The notes: generated by a model from the sequence alone, not told the origin. Positions 8,106 to 17,048 are shown, numbered from the stretch's first letter. The stretch: DNA of 48,041 bases from Rhodoferax sp. (GCA_025358555.1 JANYJD010000065.1:1-48041), one strand, 5' to 3'. Numbers and translations are program-made.

Positions 8106-9017
8106 CTAGGGTTTACGCCAATCCGTCCCCGAGAATAGCGTCGCCATGGTGTGGCGCAGCCACAGGTTTCCCGCGTCGGCATTGAAGCGCTCATGCCAGT
8201 GCTGTTTGACCCGGTAGGGCGGCAGCGGCCAGGGCGGCTCCAGCACCTGCACGCGCTCTTGCGCGGCAAGCATATTGCCCAGCAGCCGAGGCACGATGAC
8301 CAGAAACTCGGTTTGTTCCACGATGCGGGCCACACCCAGAAAACTGGGTACGCGCAGCACCACGCGGCGCACCGCCTTGTGGCGCGCCAGCACCTTGTCT
8401 ACGACAGAGTGCCCCGTGGCCGACGATGCCACCACGATGTGGCCTTCGGCAAGGAACGCGCGCTTGCTGATTTTTGACTGAACGCGCGGGTGGCTGCGGG
8501 ACGCCAGGCAGACAAAATCCTGGGCAAACAGCGCCTGCTGGTAAAAGCCCGCATCCAGGCTTGGGATGAAGCCCACGGCCAGGTCCATGCTGCCGGACTC
8601 CAGCGCGCGCCGACTGTCCTGGGTAATCGGTTTGGCCTCAATCACCACGCCTGGCGCGGCCTGCTGCAGGTGGTTGAGCAGGCGGGGCAGCAGCACAATC
8701 TCGCTGATGTCCGTCATGCAAATGCAAAATTCACGCTGCGCGTTGGCTGGGGCAAAGGCCTGGGGCGCGCCGCGCGCTTTGTCGATGCGGCGCAATGCCT
8801 CGAGCAGTTCGGGGTAGATGGCCTCGGCCCTGGGTGTGGGCGCCATGCCCAGCGACGTGCGGGTGAACAGCCGGTCGTCAAAATGCAGCCGCAGCTTGTT
8901 CAGCGCAATGCTGGCACTGGCCTGCTCCATGCCCAGCAACACGGCCGCGCGCGACACGCTTTGGGTTTTATAGACTTCAACGAAGACGCCGAGCCAGTCC
9001 AGGTCAAGCTTTGCCAT
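8106..9017 (-). CDS. LysR-family transcriptional regulator
   Basis: A 303-residue LysR regulator. The N-terminal helix-turn-helix is clear (LDWLGVFVEVYKTQSVSRAA, then LGMEQASASIALNKLR and FDDRLFTRTSLGMAPT), followed by a periplasmic-binding-like effector domain (residues 90 on). Start at ATG 9017, which puts the helix-turn-helix at the usual distance from the N-terminus. It is divergent from mobA across 115 bp, so it probably controls mobA with an aromatic acid as coinducer. The Comamonas mobA gene is reported to be under a MarR-type MobR, so the regulator class here differs. Confidence 0.92.
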   Translation of the reverse strand: MAKLDLDWLGVFVEVYKTQSVSRAAVLLGMEQASASIALNKLRLHFDDRLFTRTSLGMAPTPRAEAIYPELLEALRRIDKARGAPQAFAPANAQREFCICMTDISEIVLLPRLLNHLQQAAPGVVIEAKPITQDSRRALESGSMDLAVGFIPSLDAGFYQQALFAQDFVCLASRSHPRVQSKISKRAFLAEGHIVVASSATGHSVVDKVLARHKAVRRVVLRVPSFLGVARIVEQTEFLVIVPRLLGNMLAAQERVQVLEPPWPLPPYRVKQHWHERFNADAGNLWLRHTMATLFSGTDWRKP

Positions 9018-9034
9018 GGTGGCAGTGTAATGCT

Positions 9035-9053
9035 GTATATCAAAACAATATAC
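9035..9053. promoter_or_regulatory. candidate LysR operator between the LysR gene and mobA
   Basis: A perfect inverted repeat GTATAT-N7-ATATAC, an AT-rich dyad containing a T-N11-A spacing, lies in the divergent intergenic region 18 bp upstream of the LysR start. It fits the form of LysR binding sites. No experimental motif is known to me for this regulator. Confidence 0.45.
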
Positions 9054-9132
9054 CCAGTATTCGACATTTCGATTTGACGCAATAGTCTGAGCCTGCGACA
9101 GTTGCACCCAGTTTGTCAAAGGAAACAACGAA

Positions 9133-11112
9133 ATGCAATTTCACCTCAACGGCTTTCGAACCGGCGATCCCGGGCTTCTGGAATCTGCCGCGCCAGCTGC
9201 GGACGTCTCTGCCGGGAACACCCTTCCCGCCGAGGCAGACGTGTTGATCGTCGGCTGCGGCCCCGCAGGGTTGACGCTCGCAGCGCAATTGGCGGCTTTC
9301 CCCGATATTCGCACGGTGATCGTGGAGCAGAAACCCGGCCCGTTGCACTTGGGTCAGGCCGATGGCGTAGCTTGCCGCACGATGGAGATGTTCGAGGCCT
9401 TTGGCTTTGCCGAGCGGGTGCTCAAAGAGTCTTACTGGGTTAACGAGACAACCTTCTGGAAGCCCGACGATGGCGATGCAAGTCGCATCGTGCGCAGTGG
9501 ACGCGTGAAGGACGTGGAGGAGGGCCTGTCGCACATGCCGCATGTGATTTTGAACCAGGCGCGCGTGCACGATTTTTATCTTGAGATCATGCAAAGGTCG
9601 GCCTCGCGGCTGGTGCCGCACTACGCCCGCCGCCTGGTGGGGCTGGAGCGTGCGCCGGATGGTGTGCCGGGTGGTGCATCAGACCACCCGGTCACCGTCC
9701 GGTTCGAGCGGCAGGATGACGGCCACTCGGGCGAGGTGGAGACAATCCGCACCCGGTACGTTGTGGGCTGCGATGGCGCGCGCAGTGTCGTGCGCCAGTC
9801 CATTGGCCAGGCGCTGAAAGGTGATTCTGCCAACCATGCCTGGGGTGTGATGGATGTGCTGGTGGTCACCGATTTCCCTGACATCCGATTCAAGGCGCTG
9901 ATCCAGTCTGCCGACGAGGGCAGCATCGTGCTGATCCCCCGCGAGGGCGGGTATCTGGTGCGCATCTATGTGGAGCTTGACAAGCTTGCCGTAAATGAGC
10001 GCGTGGCCGCCCGCAACATTGGCATTGAGCAGATCATCGCCGCCGCCCAGCGCATCTTCAATCCCTACACGCTGGATGTGAAGGAGGTGGCCTGGTGGTC
10101 GGTGTACGAGATCGGCCAGCGCCTGTGCGACAGGTTTGACGACATCCGGGCGAACGAAATGGATACCCGCTTGCCGCGCGTCTTCATCGCCGGCGACGCC
10201 TGCCACACCCACAGCCCAAAGGCAGGCCAGGGCATGAACGTCTCGATGCAAGACGGCTTCAATCTCGGCTGGAAGCTGGCCGCAGTGCTGCAGGGGCTTT
10301 GCCCGCCCAGCCTGCTGCACACCTATTCGGCTGAGCGGCACGCTGTGGCCAAGGAATTGATCGACTTTGACCGCGAATGGGCCAGCATGCTCAGCGCGCC
10401 GTTGAAAAAGCCTGGCGATCCAGCAGGCATGGGGATTGAGGCAGCCGACGTGCAGCGTTACTTTGTGCAGCATGGCCGCTACACGGCGGGCACGGCAACG
10501 CGCTACAAACCGGCGTTGCTGACGGGGCCTTCCACCCACCAGCACCTGGCTGCGGGGCTGGTGATCGGGACCCGCTTTCACTCCTCGCCGGTCGTGCGGC
10601 TGGGGGATGGCAAGCACATGCAACTGGGCCAGACGCTGGCAGCGGACGGCCGCTGGCGCTTAATTGCATTTGCGGGCCGGGGTGATGAAGGCAGTGCCGA
10701 CTCGCCTTTGGGCAAGCTGTGCCGCTACCTCGTCGAATCCCCCCAATCCCCCGTCAGGCGCTACACCCCGCCAGGCGCAGACCAGGACGCTGTCCTGGAT
10801 GTGCGGGCCGTTTTCCAGCAAAGCCACCACCAATTGGCGATTACTGCCCTGCCCGAGTTGCTGTTTCCGCGCAAGGGCCGCTACGGGATGCGCGACTATG
10901 AAAAGGCGTTCTGCGCGCTGGCTGGCCCAAACCAAAATGAAGCAGACGCCAGCATTTATGCCATGCGCCAGATTGACCGAGAGCAGGGCTGCCTGGTTGT
11001 GGTGCGCCCCGACCAGTACATCGCGCACATTCTGCCTCTGGACGCAACCGACGCGCTGGCAGCGTTTTTTGGCGGTTTTATGCGGGACGCCAAAGCCAGC
11101 CCGGCAGATTGA
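9133..11112 (+). CDS. mobA: 3-hydroxybenzoate 4-monooxygenase-type FAD hydroxylase
   Basis: A 659-residue class A flavoprotein hydroxylase, close by eye to MobA of Comamonas testosteroni (about 640 residues), which converts 3-hydroxybenzoate to protocatechuate with NADPH and O2. It shares the start MQFHLNGFR, the FAD-binding motif VLIVGCGPAGLTLAAQLAAF, the DG motif YVVGCDGARSVVR, and the GD motif VFIAGDACHTHSPKAGQGMN. The C-terminal third is the thioredoxin-like domain of the phenol-hydroxylase branch, ending near VVVRPDQYIAHILPL. The ATG at 9133 follows an AAGGAAAC ribosome site. It lies upstream of a broken TTT receptor and gentisate dioxygenase, an unexpected partner since MobA makes protocatechuate rather than gentisate. 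The substrate could therefore be a related hydroxybenzoate. Confidence 0.9.
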   Translation: MQFHLNGFRTGDPGLLESAAPAADVSAGNTLPAEADVLIVGCGPAGLTLAAQLAAFPDIRTVIVEQKPGPLHLGQADGVACRTMEMFEAFGFAERVLKESYWVNETTFWKPDDGDASRIVRSGRVKDVEEGLSHMPHVILNQARVHDFYLEIMQRSASRLVPHYARRLVGLERAPDGVPGGASDHPVTVRFERQDDGHSGEVETIRTRYVVGCDGARSVVRQSIGQALKGDSANHAWGVMDVLVVTDFPDIRFKALIQSADEGSIVLIPREGGYLVRIYVELDKLAVNERVAARNIGIEQIIAAAQRIFNPYTLDVKEVAWWSVYEIGQRLCDRFDDIRANEMDTRLPRVFIAGDACHTHSPKAGQGMNVSMQDGFNLGWKLAAVLQGLCPPSLLHTYSAERHAVAKELIDFDREWASMLSAPLKKPGDPAGMGIEAADVQRYFVQHGRYTAGTATRYKPALLTGPSTHQHLAAGLVIGTRFHSSPVVRLGDGKHMQLGQTLAADGRWRLIAFAGRGDEGSADSPLGKLCRYLVESPQSPVRRYTPPGADQDAVLDVRAVFQQSHHQLAITALPELLFPRKGRYGMRDYEKAFCALAGPNQNEADASIYAMRQIDREQGCLVVVRPDQYIAHILPLDATDALAAFFGGFMRDAKASPAD

Positions 11113-11271
11113 CCATCGCCCAACTGGCGGGTCTGCAACGCCTTAGTCTTGGGTATTTACCCGCGTCCACAAGTCGGTGTTTCGACTGTGTAATTCGTTA
11201 CCCCCTGTTGCGGCAGAATTCTTTGGGCGCGGCCATGTTTTCCTTGATTTTCAACAATGAGTGAGACTGTC

Positions 11272-12012
11272 ATGAAACCTCTAAAACGTTCTGTGTTTGT
11301 CAAATCGCTGCTGGCCGCTGCCGCGCTGGCTGCAACCGGTCTGCCCGCCCTGGCGCAGAGCGGCTTTCCGAGTAAACCCGTGACCATCGTCACCGCTTTT
11401 CCGGCGGGCAGCGGGCCAGACTCGGTGATCCGCGCTGTCGGCGAAAAGCTGTCCAAAATATGGAACCAGCCAGTGCTGATCAACAACAAACCGGGCGGCG
11501 GCGGCTTCATCGCCATCGACGCTGCCATCCGCGCACCTGCCGACGGCTACACCCTGATCCAGCTTGACAACGAGCACCTGGCTGCACTGCCAGTGCTGTC
11601 GCAACTGCTCACCTCGGTCGGCTCTGGAGAGCTGCAATGGAGCTTTGCTACGCTGCCTTCCAGCGCGGGCATTTTCAAGGCCGGCAAGTTGCGCTACATC
11701 GCGGTTGCGTCACCCAACCGCTTGCCGCAAATGCCAGACGTGCCCATGGTGTCCGAAGCGGGTGGCCCGCCGGGGTTTGATCTCACGTCGTAAATGGCGC
11801 TGCTCTCGCCCAAAGGCCTGCCAAAAGAGATCCAGGTCAAGATACATGCCGATATGATGACTGCGCTGGCCGACCCGGACATCAAGTCCCGTTTCAACAC
11901 CTTCGCCTTTGAAGCCATCAACTGGTCGCCCGAAGAAATGCGCCGGGTGTCCGAGGCCAAGATGAAGGTGTACGAAGAACTCGCCCGCCGGAAAAACATC
12001 AGCCTGGAGTGA
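11272..12012 (+). pseudogene. TTT (Bug) substrate-binding protein, broken
   Basis: A Bug-family receptor with two lesions. The N-terminus is good: signal peptide MKPLKRSVFVKSLLAAAALA, cleavage near ALAQ, then FPSKPVTIVTAFPAGSGPDS and LINNKPGGGGFIAID. After HLAALPVLSQ the sequence jumps straight to LLTSVGSGELQWSFA, so the central roughly 60-80 residues of the family are missing. Later an in-frame TAA (11791-11793) interrupts the frame between DLTS and MALLSPKGLPKE; the C-terminal part continues in the same frame to 12012. It lies between mobA and gentisate dioxygenase, so it probably once delivered the aromatic acid used by this cluster. Confidence 0.85.
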
Positions 12013-12045
12013 TGGGTGTTTGGCAACTTTTAATCGGAGAATGAC

Positions 12046-13083
12046 ATGAACGAACTTGGCCGCATTGAAGACTTGCCCGCTGACTATGTGGCAGAGCTGA
12101 AATCGCACAACCTGATGCCGCTGTGGCCGAACCTGCGGGCCTTGCTGCCGCCGCAGAAGCCCCGGCCCAGCACCGTGGCCACGCATTGGCCCTATGCTGC
12201 AATTCGCCCGCTGCTACTCAAAGCGGGCAAGCTGACCCCCATCGAGAAAGCCGAGCGCCGCGTGCTGGTGCTGGCCAACCCAGGCCACACGCTTGAAAAA
12301 ATGCAGGCCAGCGCCGCGATGTACCTGGGCATGCAGTTGCTGCTGCCAGGAGAGTGGGCGCCGTCGCACCGTCACACACCCAACGCCGTGCGCATGGTGG
12401 TGGAGGGCGAGGGTGCGTGGAGTACGGTGGAAGGCGAAAAATGCCCCATGTTGCGTGGCGATTTGATCCTGACGCCCACCGGGCTGTGGCACGAGCACGG
12501 CCATGATGGCAGCGAGCCCGTCATCTGGCTGGACGTGCTGGACGTGCCGCTAGTGCATTACCTGGAAGCCAGCTACCACGTCAACAGTGGTCGCCAGACG
12601 CCGCGCTCCGACCACGGCGAGCGCCGCTACCCGCGCGGCGGCGTCGTGCCCGCGCCGGTGTTTGAGCGGGCCAGCAAAGCCTATCCCATGCTGCGCTACC
12701 CGTGGGCCGACACCCGGGCCGCGCTGGAATCACTGGCCCTAGACCAGCCCGATTTGCAGGCGGTGCAGGTCACCTACGTGAACCCCGAGACTGGCGACCA
12801 TGCAGAAAACATTCTCGGCTTTTACGCCATGATGCTGCGCCCTGGTCAGACCTTGACGTTGCCCGCGCGCAGCCCGGCCAGCGTCTTTCACATGATTGAA
12901 GGCGGCGCGATGGTGCAGATTGACGGGCAGCGCTTCAACATGAAAGAGGCAGACACCTGCTGCGCGCCGGGTTACACGCCCATCACGCTGGCCAACACCT
13001 CCAGCACGCAACCCGCATTTCTGTTCATCGCTGATGAGACGCCTCTGCACAAGAAGCTGGGCGTTTATGAGGTGCGGGCCTGA
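12046..13083 (+). CDS. gtdA: gentisate 1,2-dioxygenase
   Basis: A 345-residue bicupin ring-cleavage dioxygenase converting gentisate to maleylpyruvate with Fe(II). The N-terminal cupin carries HRHTPNAVRMVVEGEGAWS, with the metal-binding histidines, followed by GDLILTPTGLWHEHGHDG and WLDVLDVPLVHYLEA, all family hallmarks. The second cupin region runs from LGFYAMMLRPGQTL to FHMIEGGAMVQIDG. Length matches known enzymes (about 340-370). It follows the broken receptor by 33 bp. No maleylpyruvate isomerase or fumarylpyruvate hydrolase is seen here, so the downstream steps must be encoded elsewhere; the GST-like gene at 20830 does not clearly match the zeta-class isomerase. Confidence 0.93.
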   Translation: MNELGRIEDLPADYVAELKSHNLMPLWPNLRALLPPQKPRPSTVATHWPYAAIRPLLLKAGKLTPIEKAERRVLVLANPGHTLEKMQASAAMYLGMQLLLPGEWAPSHRHTPNAVRMVVEGEGAWSTVEGEKCPMLRGDLILTPTGLWHEHGHDGSEPVIWLDVLDVPLVHYLEASYHVNSGRQTPRSDHGERRYPRGGVVPAPVFERASKAYPMLRYPWADTRAALESLALDQPDLQAVQVTYVNPETGDHAENILGFYAMMLRPGQTLTLPARSPASVFHMIEGGAMVQIDGQRFNMKEADTCCAPGYTPITLANTSSTQPAFLFIADETPLHKKLGVYEVRA

Positions 13084-13134
13084 CATCATTCAATTGAGGC
13101 AGAATCAAATTCCCCCAACCTGAAGGAGACTGAT

Positions 13135-13548
13135 ATGGCAACCACCCCGCAAAACCCGTTTGGCGACGTCACCAAAATGCTGGAAAAATTCAAAGTACCC
13201 GGCGTTGACATGACCGCCATCATTGAAGCCCGGCGCAAAGACATCGAGGCCGTGGTCGAATCCAACAAGGCAACGATGGAAGCCATGCAGGCCATGGCCC
13301 GCAAACAGGCAGAAATGCTGACCGCCGCCATGCACGACATCCAGGCCAATGCCAAAGACATGGCCAGCAGCACGGGCGACCCGGCCAAGCAGGCCGAAAT
13401 CGCCAAGAAAGCCTACGCCAAGGCCGTTGCCGACGTGAAAGACCTGGCCGACATGGCCCGCAAATCGCAAACCGATTCCATGGCCAGCATCACCAAGCGT
13501 GCCAAGGAGCACATGGAAGAAATCAAGAAAATGATGAAGCCGAAATAG
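13135..13548 (+). CDS. phasin family protein
   Basis: A 137-residue, Ala/Lys/Met-rich helical protein with the phasin pattern: FGDVTKMLEKFKVPGVDM at the N-terminus, IEARRKDIEAVVESNKATME and AMARKQAEMLTAAMHDIQA, and a basic end (IKKMMKPK). Phasins coat polyhydroxyalkanoate granules and influence granule number. A strong ribosome site (AAGGAG) precedes the ATG. It lies 51 bp after gentisate dioxygenase on the same strand, so it may share transcripts with the catabolic genes. No PHA synthase is in the window. Confidence 0.85.
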   Translation: MATTPQNPFGDVTKMLEKFKVPGVDMTAIIEARRKDIEAVVESNKATMEAMQAMARKQAEMLTAAMHDIQANAKDMASSTGDPAKQAEIAKKAYAKAVADVKDLADMARKSQTDSMASITKRAKEHMEEIKKMMKPK

Positions 13549-13618
13549 GCTGGGCCCATCCGACGCAACCGGCGCAACCGTCGTAACGGGCGCAACACGA
13601 AAAAAATCTGCACTTCAA

Positions 13619-14488
13619 ATGCCCATGGACACCGCCAACCTTATCGCCATCGACACGCACACCCACCTGGAGGTGTCGTGCCGCAACCCGTTTGACAACT
13701 ATGGCGAGGAGTACGACCGTGCGGCGGACAAGTACTTCCGCTCAAGCCGCCGGCCGACGATGGACGAGACCATCGCGTTTTACCGTGAAAAGAAAATCGG
13801 GTTTGTCAATTTCACCGTAGACGCCGAATCCCAAATGGGCCGCGCCCGCATCACCAACGAGGAGATTGCCGACGCGGCGGCGGCCAATAGCGACATCATG
13901 ATTGCCTTTGGCAGCATCGACCCGCACAAGGGCAAGATGGGTGGCCGTGAGGCGCGCCGCCTGGTGGAAAACCACGGCGTGAAAGGTTTCAAGTTCCACC
14001 CCACGGTGCAGGGCTTTGAGCCCGCTGACAAGATGGCCTGGCCTATTTACGAAGTTATCAACGAGCACAAGCTGCCCGCCATCTTCCACAGCGGGCACAG
14101 CGGCATTGGCAGCGGCATGCGCTGCGGCGGAGGGCTGCGCCTGCAGAACTCCAACCCCATGCTGCTCGAAGACGTAGCCATTGCCTTCCCCGATATGCAG
14201 ATCGTCATTGCGCACCCCAGTTGGCCGTGGCAGGACGAAGCCATTTCGCTGGCCATGCACAAGCCCAACATCTGGATAGATTTGAGCGGCTGGAGCCCCA
14301 AGTACTTTCCGCCGCAGTTGGTGCAATACGCCAACACCCTGCTCAAAGACCGCATCCTGTTCGGCAGCGACTACCCCCTGATCACGCCCGACCGCTGGCT
14401 GGCAGACTTTGAAGAGGCGGGCTTCAAGGACAGCGTGAAGCCGCTGATTTTGAAGGCGAATGCGATGCGGTTGTTGGGGTTGAATTGA
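13619..14488 (+). CDS. amidohydrolase family protein (ACMSD-like)
   Basis: A 289-residue TIM-barrel metal-dependent hydrolase or decarboxylase. Metal ligands are visible as DTHTH at the N-terminus, FHSGHSG and IAHPSWPW in the middle and LFGSDYPL near the C-terminus. This is the pattern of the amidohydrolase_2/ACMSD group, which includes aromatic decarboxylases (such as gamma-resorcylate decarboxylase) and hydrolases. A second ATG (13625) is possible. Its place after gentisate dioxygenase and phasin suggests a role in aromatic acid breakdown. The reaction cannot be assigned from sequence. Confidence 0.85.
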   Translation: MPMDTANLIAIDTHTHLEVSCRNPFDNYGEEYDRAADKYFRSSRRPTMDETIAFYREKKIGFVNFTVDAESQMGRARITNEEIADAAAANSDIMIAFGSIDPHKGKMGGREARRLVENHGVKGFKFHPTVQGFEPADKMAWPIYEVINEHKLPAIFHSGHSGIGSGMRCGGGLRLQNSNPMLLEDVAIAFPDMQIVIAHPSWPWQDEAISLAMHKPNIWIDLSGWSPKYFPPQLVQYANTLLKDRILFGSDYPLITPDRWLADFEEAGFKDSVKPLILKANAMRLLGLN

Positions 14489-14583
14489 GACATTCCCCGA
14501 CGTGTCATCTGACGTGCGTACCATCGCGTACCTGATCACATCATCAATCGCGACACTGACAGCGTCATGAGCGTGCTTGGGTC

Positions 14584-14840
14584 ATGAATGCCATTGCGTC
14601 GCTGGCCGACATCGAAGTGCTGGAGTCGCAGCGCTATAAATTGGTCGTACCCGCCCGTTGCCCACCTACGAGCTGATCTCGCTCGCGACAAAGCGTTTTC
14701 CGCAGCACCAGGCGTTCCTGAATTTGCCGAACGGCGGTCTGGCCACTGCGCCGCGCGGCCAACGCAAAGCTGATTGTGGCGCTGAGCCGAATGACGAGCT
14801 TGCGATTTGGCCGACGGTGGAAAAGGTGAGGGCGCTGTGA
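14584..14840 (+). pseudogene. remnant of an AMP-dependent acyl-CoA synthetase N-terminus
   Basis: Two short pieces in different frames resemble the N-terminus of an acyl-CoA synthetase. From ATG 14584 the frame reads MNAIASLADIEVLESQ and soon hits a stop (14674-14676). In a second frame from about 14658 it reads PTYELISLATKRFPQHQ then AFLNLPNGG, the usual next segment of such proteins, and then loses similarity. At least one frameshift and loss of over 450 residues are implied. The whole interval 14489-15042 contains no intact gene. Confidence 0.5.
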
Positions 14841-14982
14841 CACCGGCGGGAAGGGCAATGCAAAGCAGAGCAGCAGGGTCCGACAAGTCTATGCCGTCAT
14901 ACCAAGTAAAAGTGCCGGGGTGCGGATGCGGTCATGGTGGCAATTTCAATTAAATTGCGTCCAGTTGGATGAAAAAAAGGGA

Positions 14983-15043
14983 TGCTATAAAAATAGGATC
15001 TAGTTATGCATATCTGACGGTGGCTACAGGCACATTTGACTCC
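14983..15043 (+). repeat. dispersed AT-rich repeat, copy 4
   Basis: GCTATAAAAATAGGATC, TAGTTATGCATATCTGACGG and TGGCTACAGGCACATTTGAC match the family blocks. The copy abuts the azlD stop codon (15043-15045) and may lie in its mRNA 3' end. Confidence 0.65.
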
Positions 15044-15384
15044 TAAAATCGGATAAAAGCCGCCAAAAACGGGAGCAAATGCAGCGCCGCCATGCCGGCC
15101 ATCACGGTCAGCAGCAAATTGCCCTGGGTGCGCAGGGCCACGCCAAATGCGATGGCCGCCGCAGCGTAGCGCGGCCACTGGTCCAGCCCGGCCACGTGGC
15201 CACCCACCATTGCCACGCCGCTGAATACGATGGCCCCAAAGATCGCTGGCACCATCAACTGCAGCGCGCGCAGCAGCCACACCGGCATGTCGCGGTTGGC
15301 AAACAGTCCAATGAAAGAGTAGCGGATAAGGAAGGTGCCCACCGCCAGGCCCAACACCACTAACCAGCTTTGCGTGCTGCCCAT
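15043..15384 (-). CDS. azlD: AzlD family branched-chain amino acid exporter subunit
   Basis: A 113-residue membrane protein of the AzlD type, small partner of AzlC in export of branched-chain amino acids or analogues. About four hydrophobic segments are visible: WLVVLGLAVGTFLIRYSF, LMVPAIFGAIVFSGVAM, YAAAAIAFGVAL and LLLTVMAGMAALHLL. The early GTFLIRYSF motif is characteristic. The start lies inside the end of azlC (overlap of 25 bp), so the two are translationally coupled. Confidence 0.9.
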   Translation of the reverse strand: MGSTQSWLVVLGLAVGTFLIRYSFIGLFANRDMPVWLLRALQLMVPAIFGAIVFSGVAMVGGHVAGLDQWPRYAAAAIAFGVALRTQGNLLLTVMAGMAALHLLPFLAAFIRF

Positions 15385-16130
15385 TGCTGCACTCCTTTCT
15401 CGGTCAACTGGCCCGCGACTAGACCAATCAGGCAGGCCACCACCAGGCCCAGTTTAAGCGGCAGGTCAAACAGCAGCAGGCTGGCCATGCCGCCCACAAT
15501 CGCTGACGCACCGGTCGGCAAGCTGCGCACGGCCGTGGCGCAAATGGCAATGAAGGAAAGCGGAATGGCAAAGTCAAGTTGCCACGCCGTGGGCACAATG
15601 CTGCCTGCAAAAATGCCGATAGTGCAAAACACCACCCAAAACGGCCACACCATGGACGACAGCCCGGCGTAGTAGGCCAGCAGGTGCGCGTCATGCGGGT
15701 TGGCATCAGAGCGTTTCTGCATCAATGCGAAGGTGTTGTCCACCAGAAAAAACGCGGCCGCCATGCGCCGTGCCGTGCTCAAGCCCCGCAGCTTGGGTGC
15801 CATGGCTGCGCTGTACACGGCCATGCGCAGATTGACCACGCAACCCGACAAAATCGCCACCCAGATCGACGCGGAACTCTGGATGAACTGGGTCACCACC
15901 GCCTGGGATGAGCCGCCAAACACCAACGCGGGCATCGCCAGCGCCGCACCCGTCGTCAGGCCAGCGTTGACCGACGCCACACCGCAGACCAGTGCGAATG
16001 GCAGGTAAGAGGGCACAACGGTGAGGGTGTCGCGCACGCCGGCGAAATAAGCGGCTCTGGCATCGGCCTTCATAGAGGCATCGCAAAGCGCTGGTTGGGC
16101 TGCGCTGGGCTCGGGGCTGCTGGGTGTCAT
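15360..16130 (-). CDS. azlC: AzlC family branched-chain amino acid exporter subunit
   Basis: A 256-residue inner-membrane protein with several hydrophobic segments. The AzlC signature region is present: YFAGVRDTLTVVPSYLPFAL, then ALAMPALVFGGSSQAV and SGCVVNLRMAVYSAAMAP, where family members carry a conserved Asn-Arg. It forms a two-component exporter with AzlD, which overlaps its 3' end. The first 25 residues are hydrophilic. The ATG at 16130 is the upstream-most; an internal Met (MKADARAAYF) is an alternative. It lies 88 bp from the 3' end of the GntR gene and is on the same strand, so read-through is possible. Confidence 0.9.
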   Translation of the reverse strand: MTPSSPEPSAAQPALCDASMKADARAAYFAGVRDTLTVVPSYLPFALVCGVASVNAGLTTGAALAMPALVFGGSSQAVVTQFIQSSASIWVAILSGCVVNLRMAVYSAAMAPKLRGLSTARRMAAAFFLVDNTFALMQKRSDANPHDAHLLAYYAGLSSMVWPFWVVFCTIGIFAGSIVPTAWQLDFAIPLSFIAICATAVRSLPTGASAIVGGMASLLLFDLPLKLGLVVACLIGLVAGQLTEKGVQQWAARKAG

Positions 16131-16218
16131 CCGTCAATGCTAACCAACCCAAGATTCACCAGTCGTCTTATGATTTGGCGTGCTTTGGGGTGATGCTGAT
16201 GGCAGCCAAGCGAATTCG

Positions 16219-16980
16219 TCACAGCAATGCGACCTTGCCTGTATCCTGGTTTTTGCGCAGGCGCTCGCGGCTGTTGGCCAGGTGCGTGCGCATGGCGGCA
16301 CGGGCGGCGTCCGGGTCCTGGTTGCGGATGGCGATGAAGATGCTTTCATGCTCGCCGTTGACGCGCTGCAGGTAGTTGAGCCGCCCCTCGGGCGCGCTTC
16401 GCAGCGTGTTGACGCGGGTGCGCGGAATGATCATGGTGCCCAGGTAGGTCATCAGGTCGGCAAAGTGCCGGTTGCCGGTGGCCCGGGCCACTTCCATGTG
16501 GAACTGGAAGTCGGGCGGCACCGCGTCCGAGTCATGGTCTATCGATTCCTGAAACGCATTCAGGGCCGATTGCATGGCTGCCAGGTGGGCCGCCGTGCGC
16601 CGCTGGGCCGCCAGGCCAGCCGCCTCGGTTTCCAGGCTGATGCGCAGTTCAAGCACCTGGATGACGTCGGCCACGGTGGACAAGTCTTCCTCGGCGATTC
16701 TGAAGTTGCCGCCAGCCGGCGCCGCCATCACAAAGGTGCCAATGCCGTGACGGGTTTCAACCAGGCTGGAGGCCTGAAGTTTTGACAGCGCCTCACGTAC
16801 CACGGTGCGGCTGACGTCAAAGCGGGCCATGATTTCGGATTCGGTCGGCAGCTTGTCGCCGGGCCTGAACTCGCCTTCGCGAATGCTCGTACTCAGGCTC
16901 TCCACGATTTCGGTCACCAGCCCGCGAGGGCGCCGCGCAGGCAACAGCGGTGTCGCACTGGGGGGTTGCCTTGGTTCCAT
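16219..16980 (-). CDS. GntR/FadR-family regulator with FCD domain
   Basis: A 253-residue regulator. The N-terminal winged helix shows the GntR pattern (VTEIVESLSTSIREGEFRPG, GDKLPTESEIMARFDVSRT, VVREALSKLQASSLVETRHG), and the C-terminal all-helical FCD effector domain runs from about residue 95. ATG 16980 places the helix-turn-helix normally. It is divergent from the uronate dehydrogenase gene across 131 bp that contain an inverted repeat, so it is likely the regulator of the uronate genes, in the manner of UxuR/ExuR/GudR-type GntR proteins. The effector would be a uronate or aldarate (inference). Confidence 0.9.
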   Translation of the reverse strand: MEPRQPPSATPLLPARRPRGLVTEIVESLSTSIREGEFRPGDKLPTESEIMARFDVSRTVVREALSKLQASSLVETRHGIGTFVMAAPAGGNFRIAEEDLSTVADVIQVLELRISLETEAAGLAAQRRTAAHLAAMQSALNAFQESIDHDSDAVPPDFQFHMEVARATGNRHFADLMTYLGTMIIPRTRVNTLRSAPEGRLNYLQRVNGEHESIFIAIRNQDPDAARAAMRTHLANSRERLRKNQDTGKVALL

Positions 16981-17023
16981 CAAATAATTCTTGACAAGTG
17001 AATGCTGCACAATAAAATTTGAG

Positions 17024-17048
17024 TCATCAGACAACGTATGTATGATGA
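17024..17048. promoter_or_regulatory. candidate GntR operator upstream of udh
   Basis: Inverted repeat TCATCA-N13-TGATGA, centred about 75 bp before the udh start and 55 bp before the GntR start. The intervening sequence (CGTATGTA) is also partly symmetric. The position in a divergent gap fits control of both genes; the motif is not a known consensus. Confidence 0.4.
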
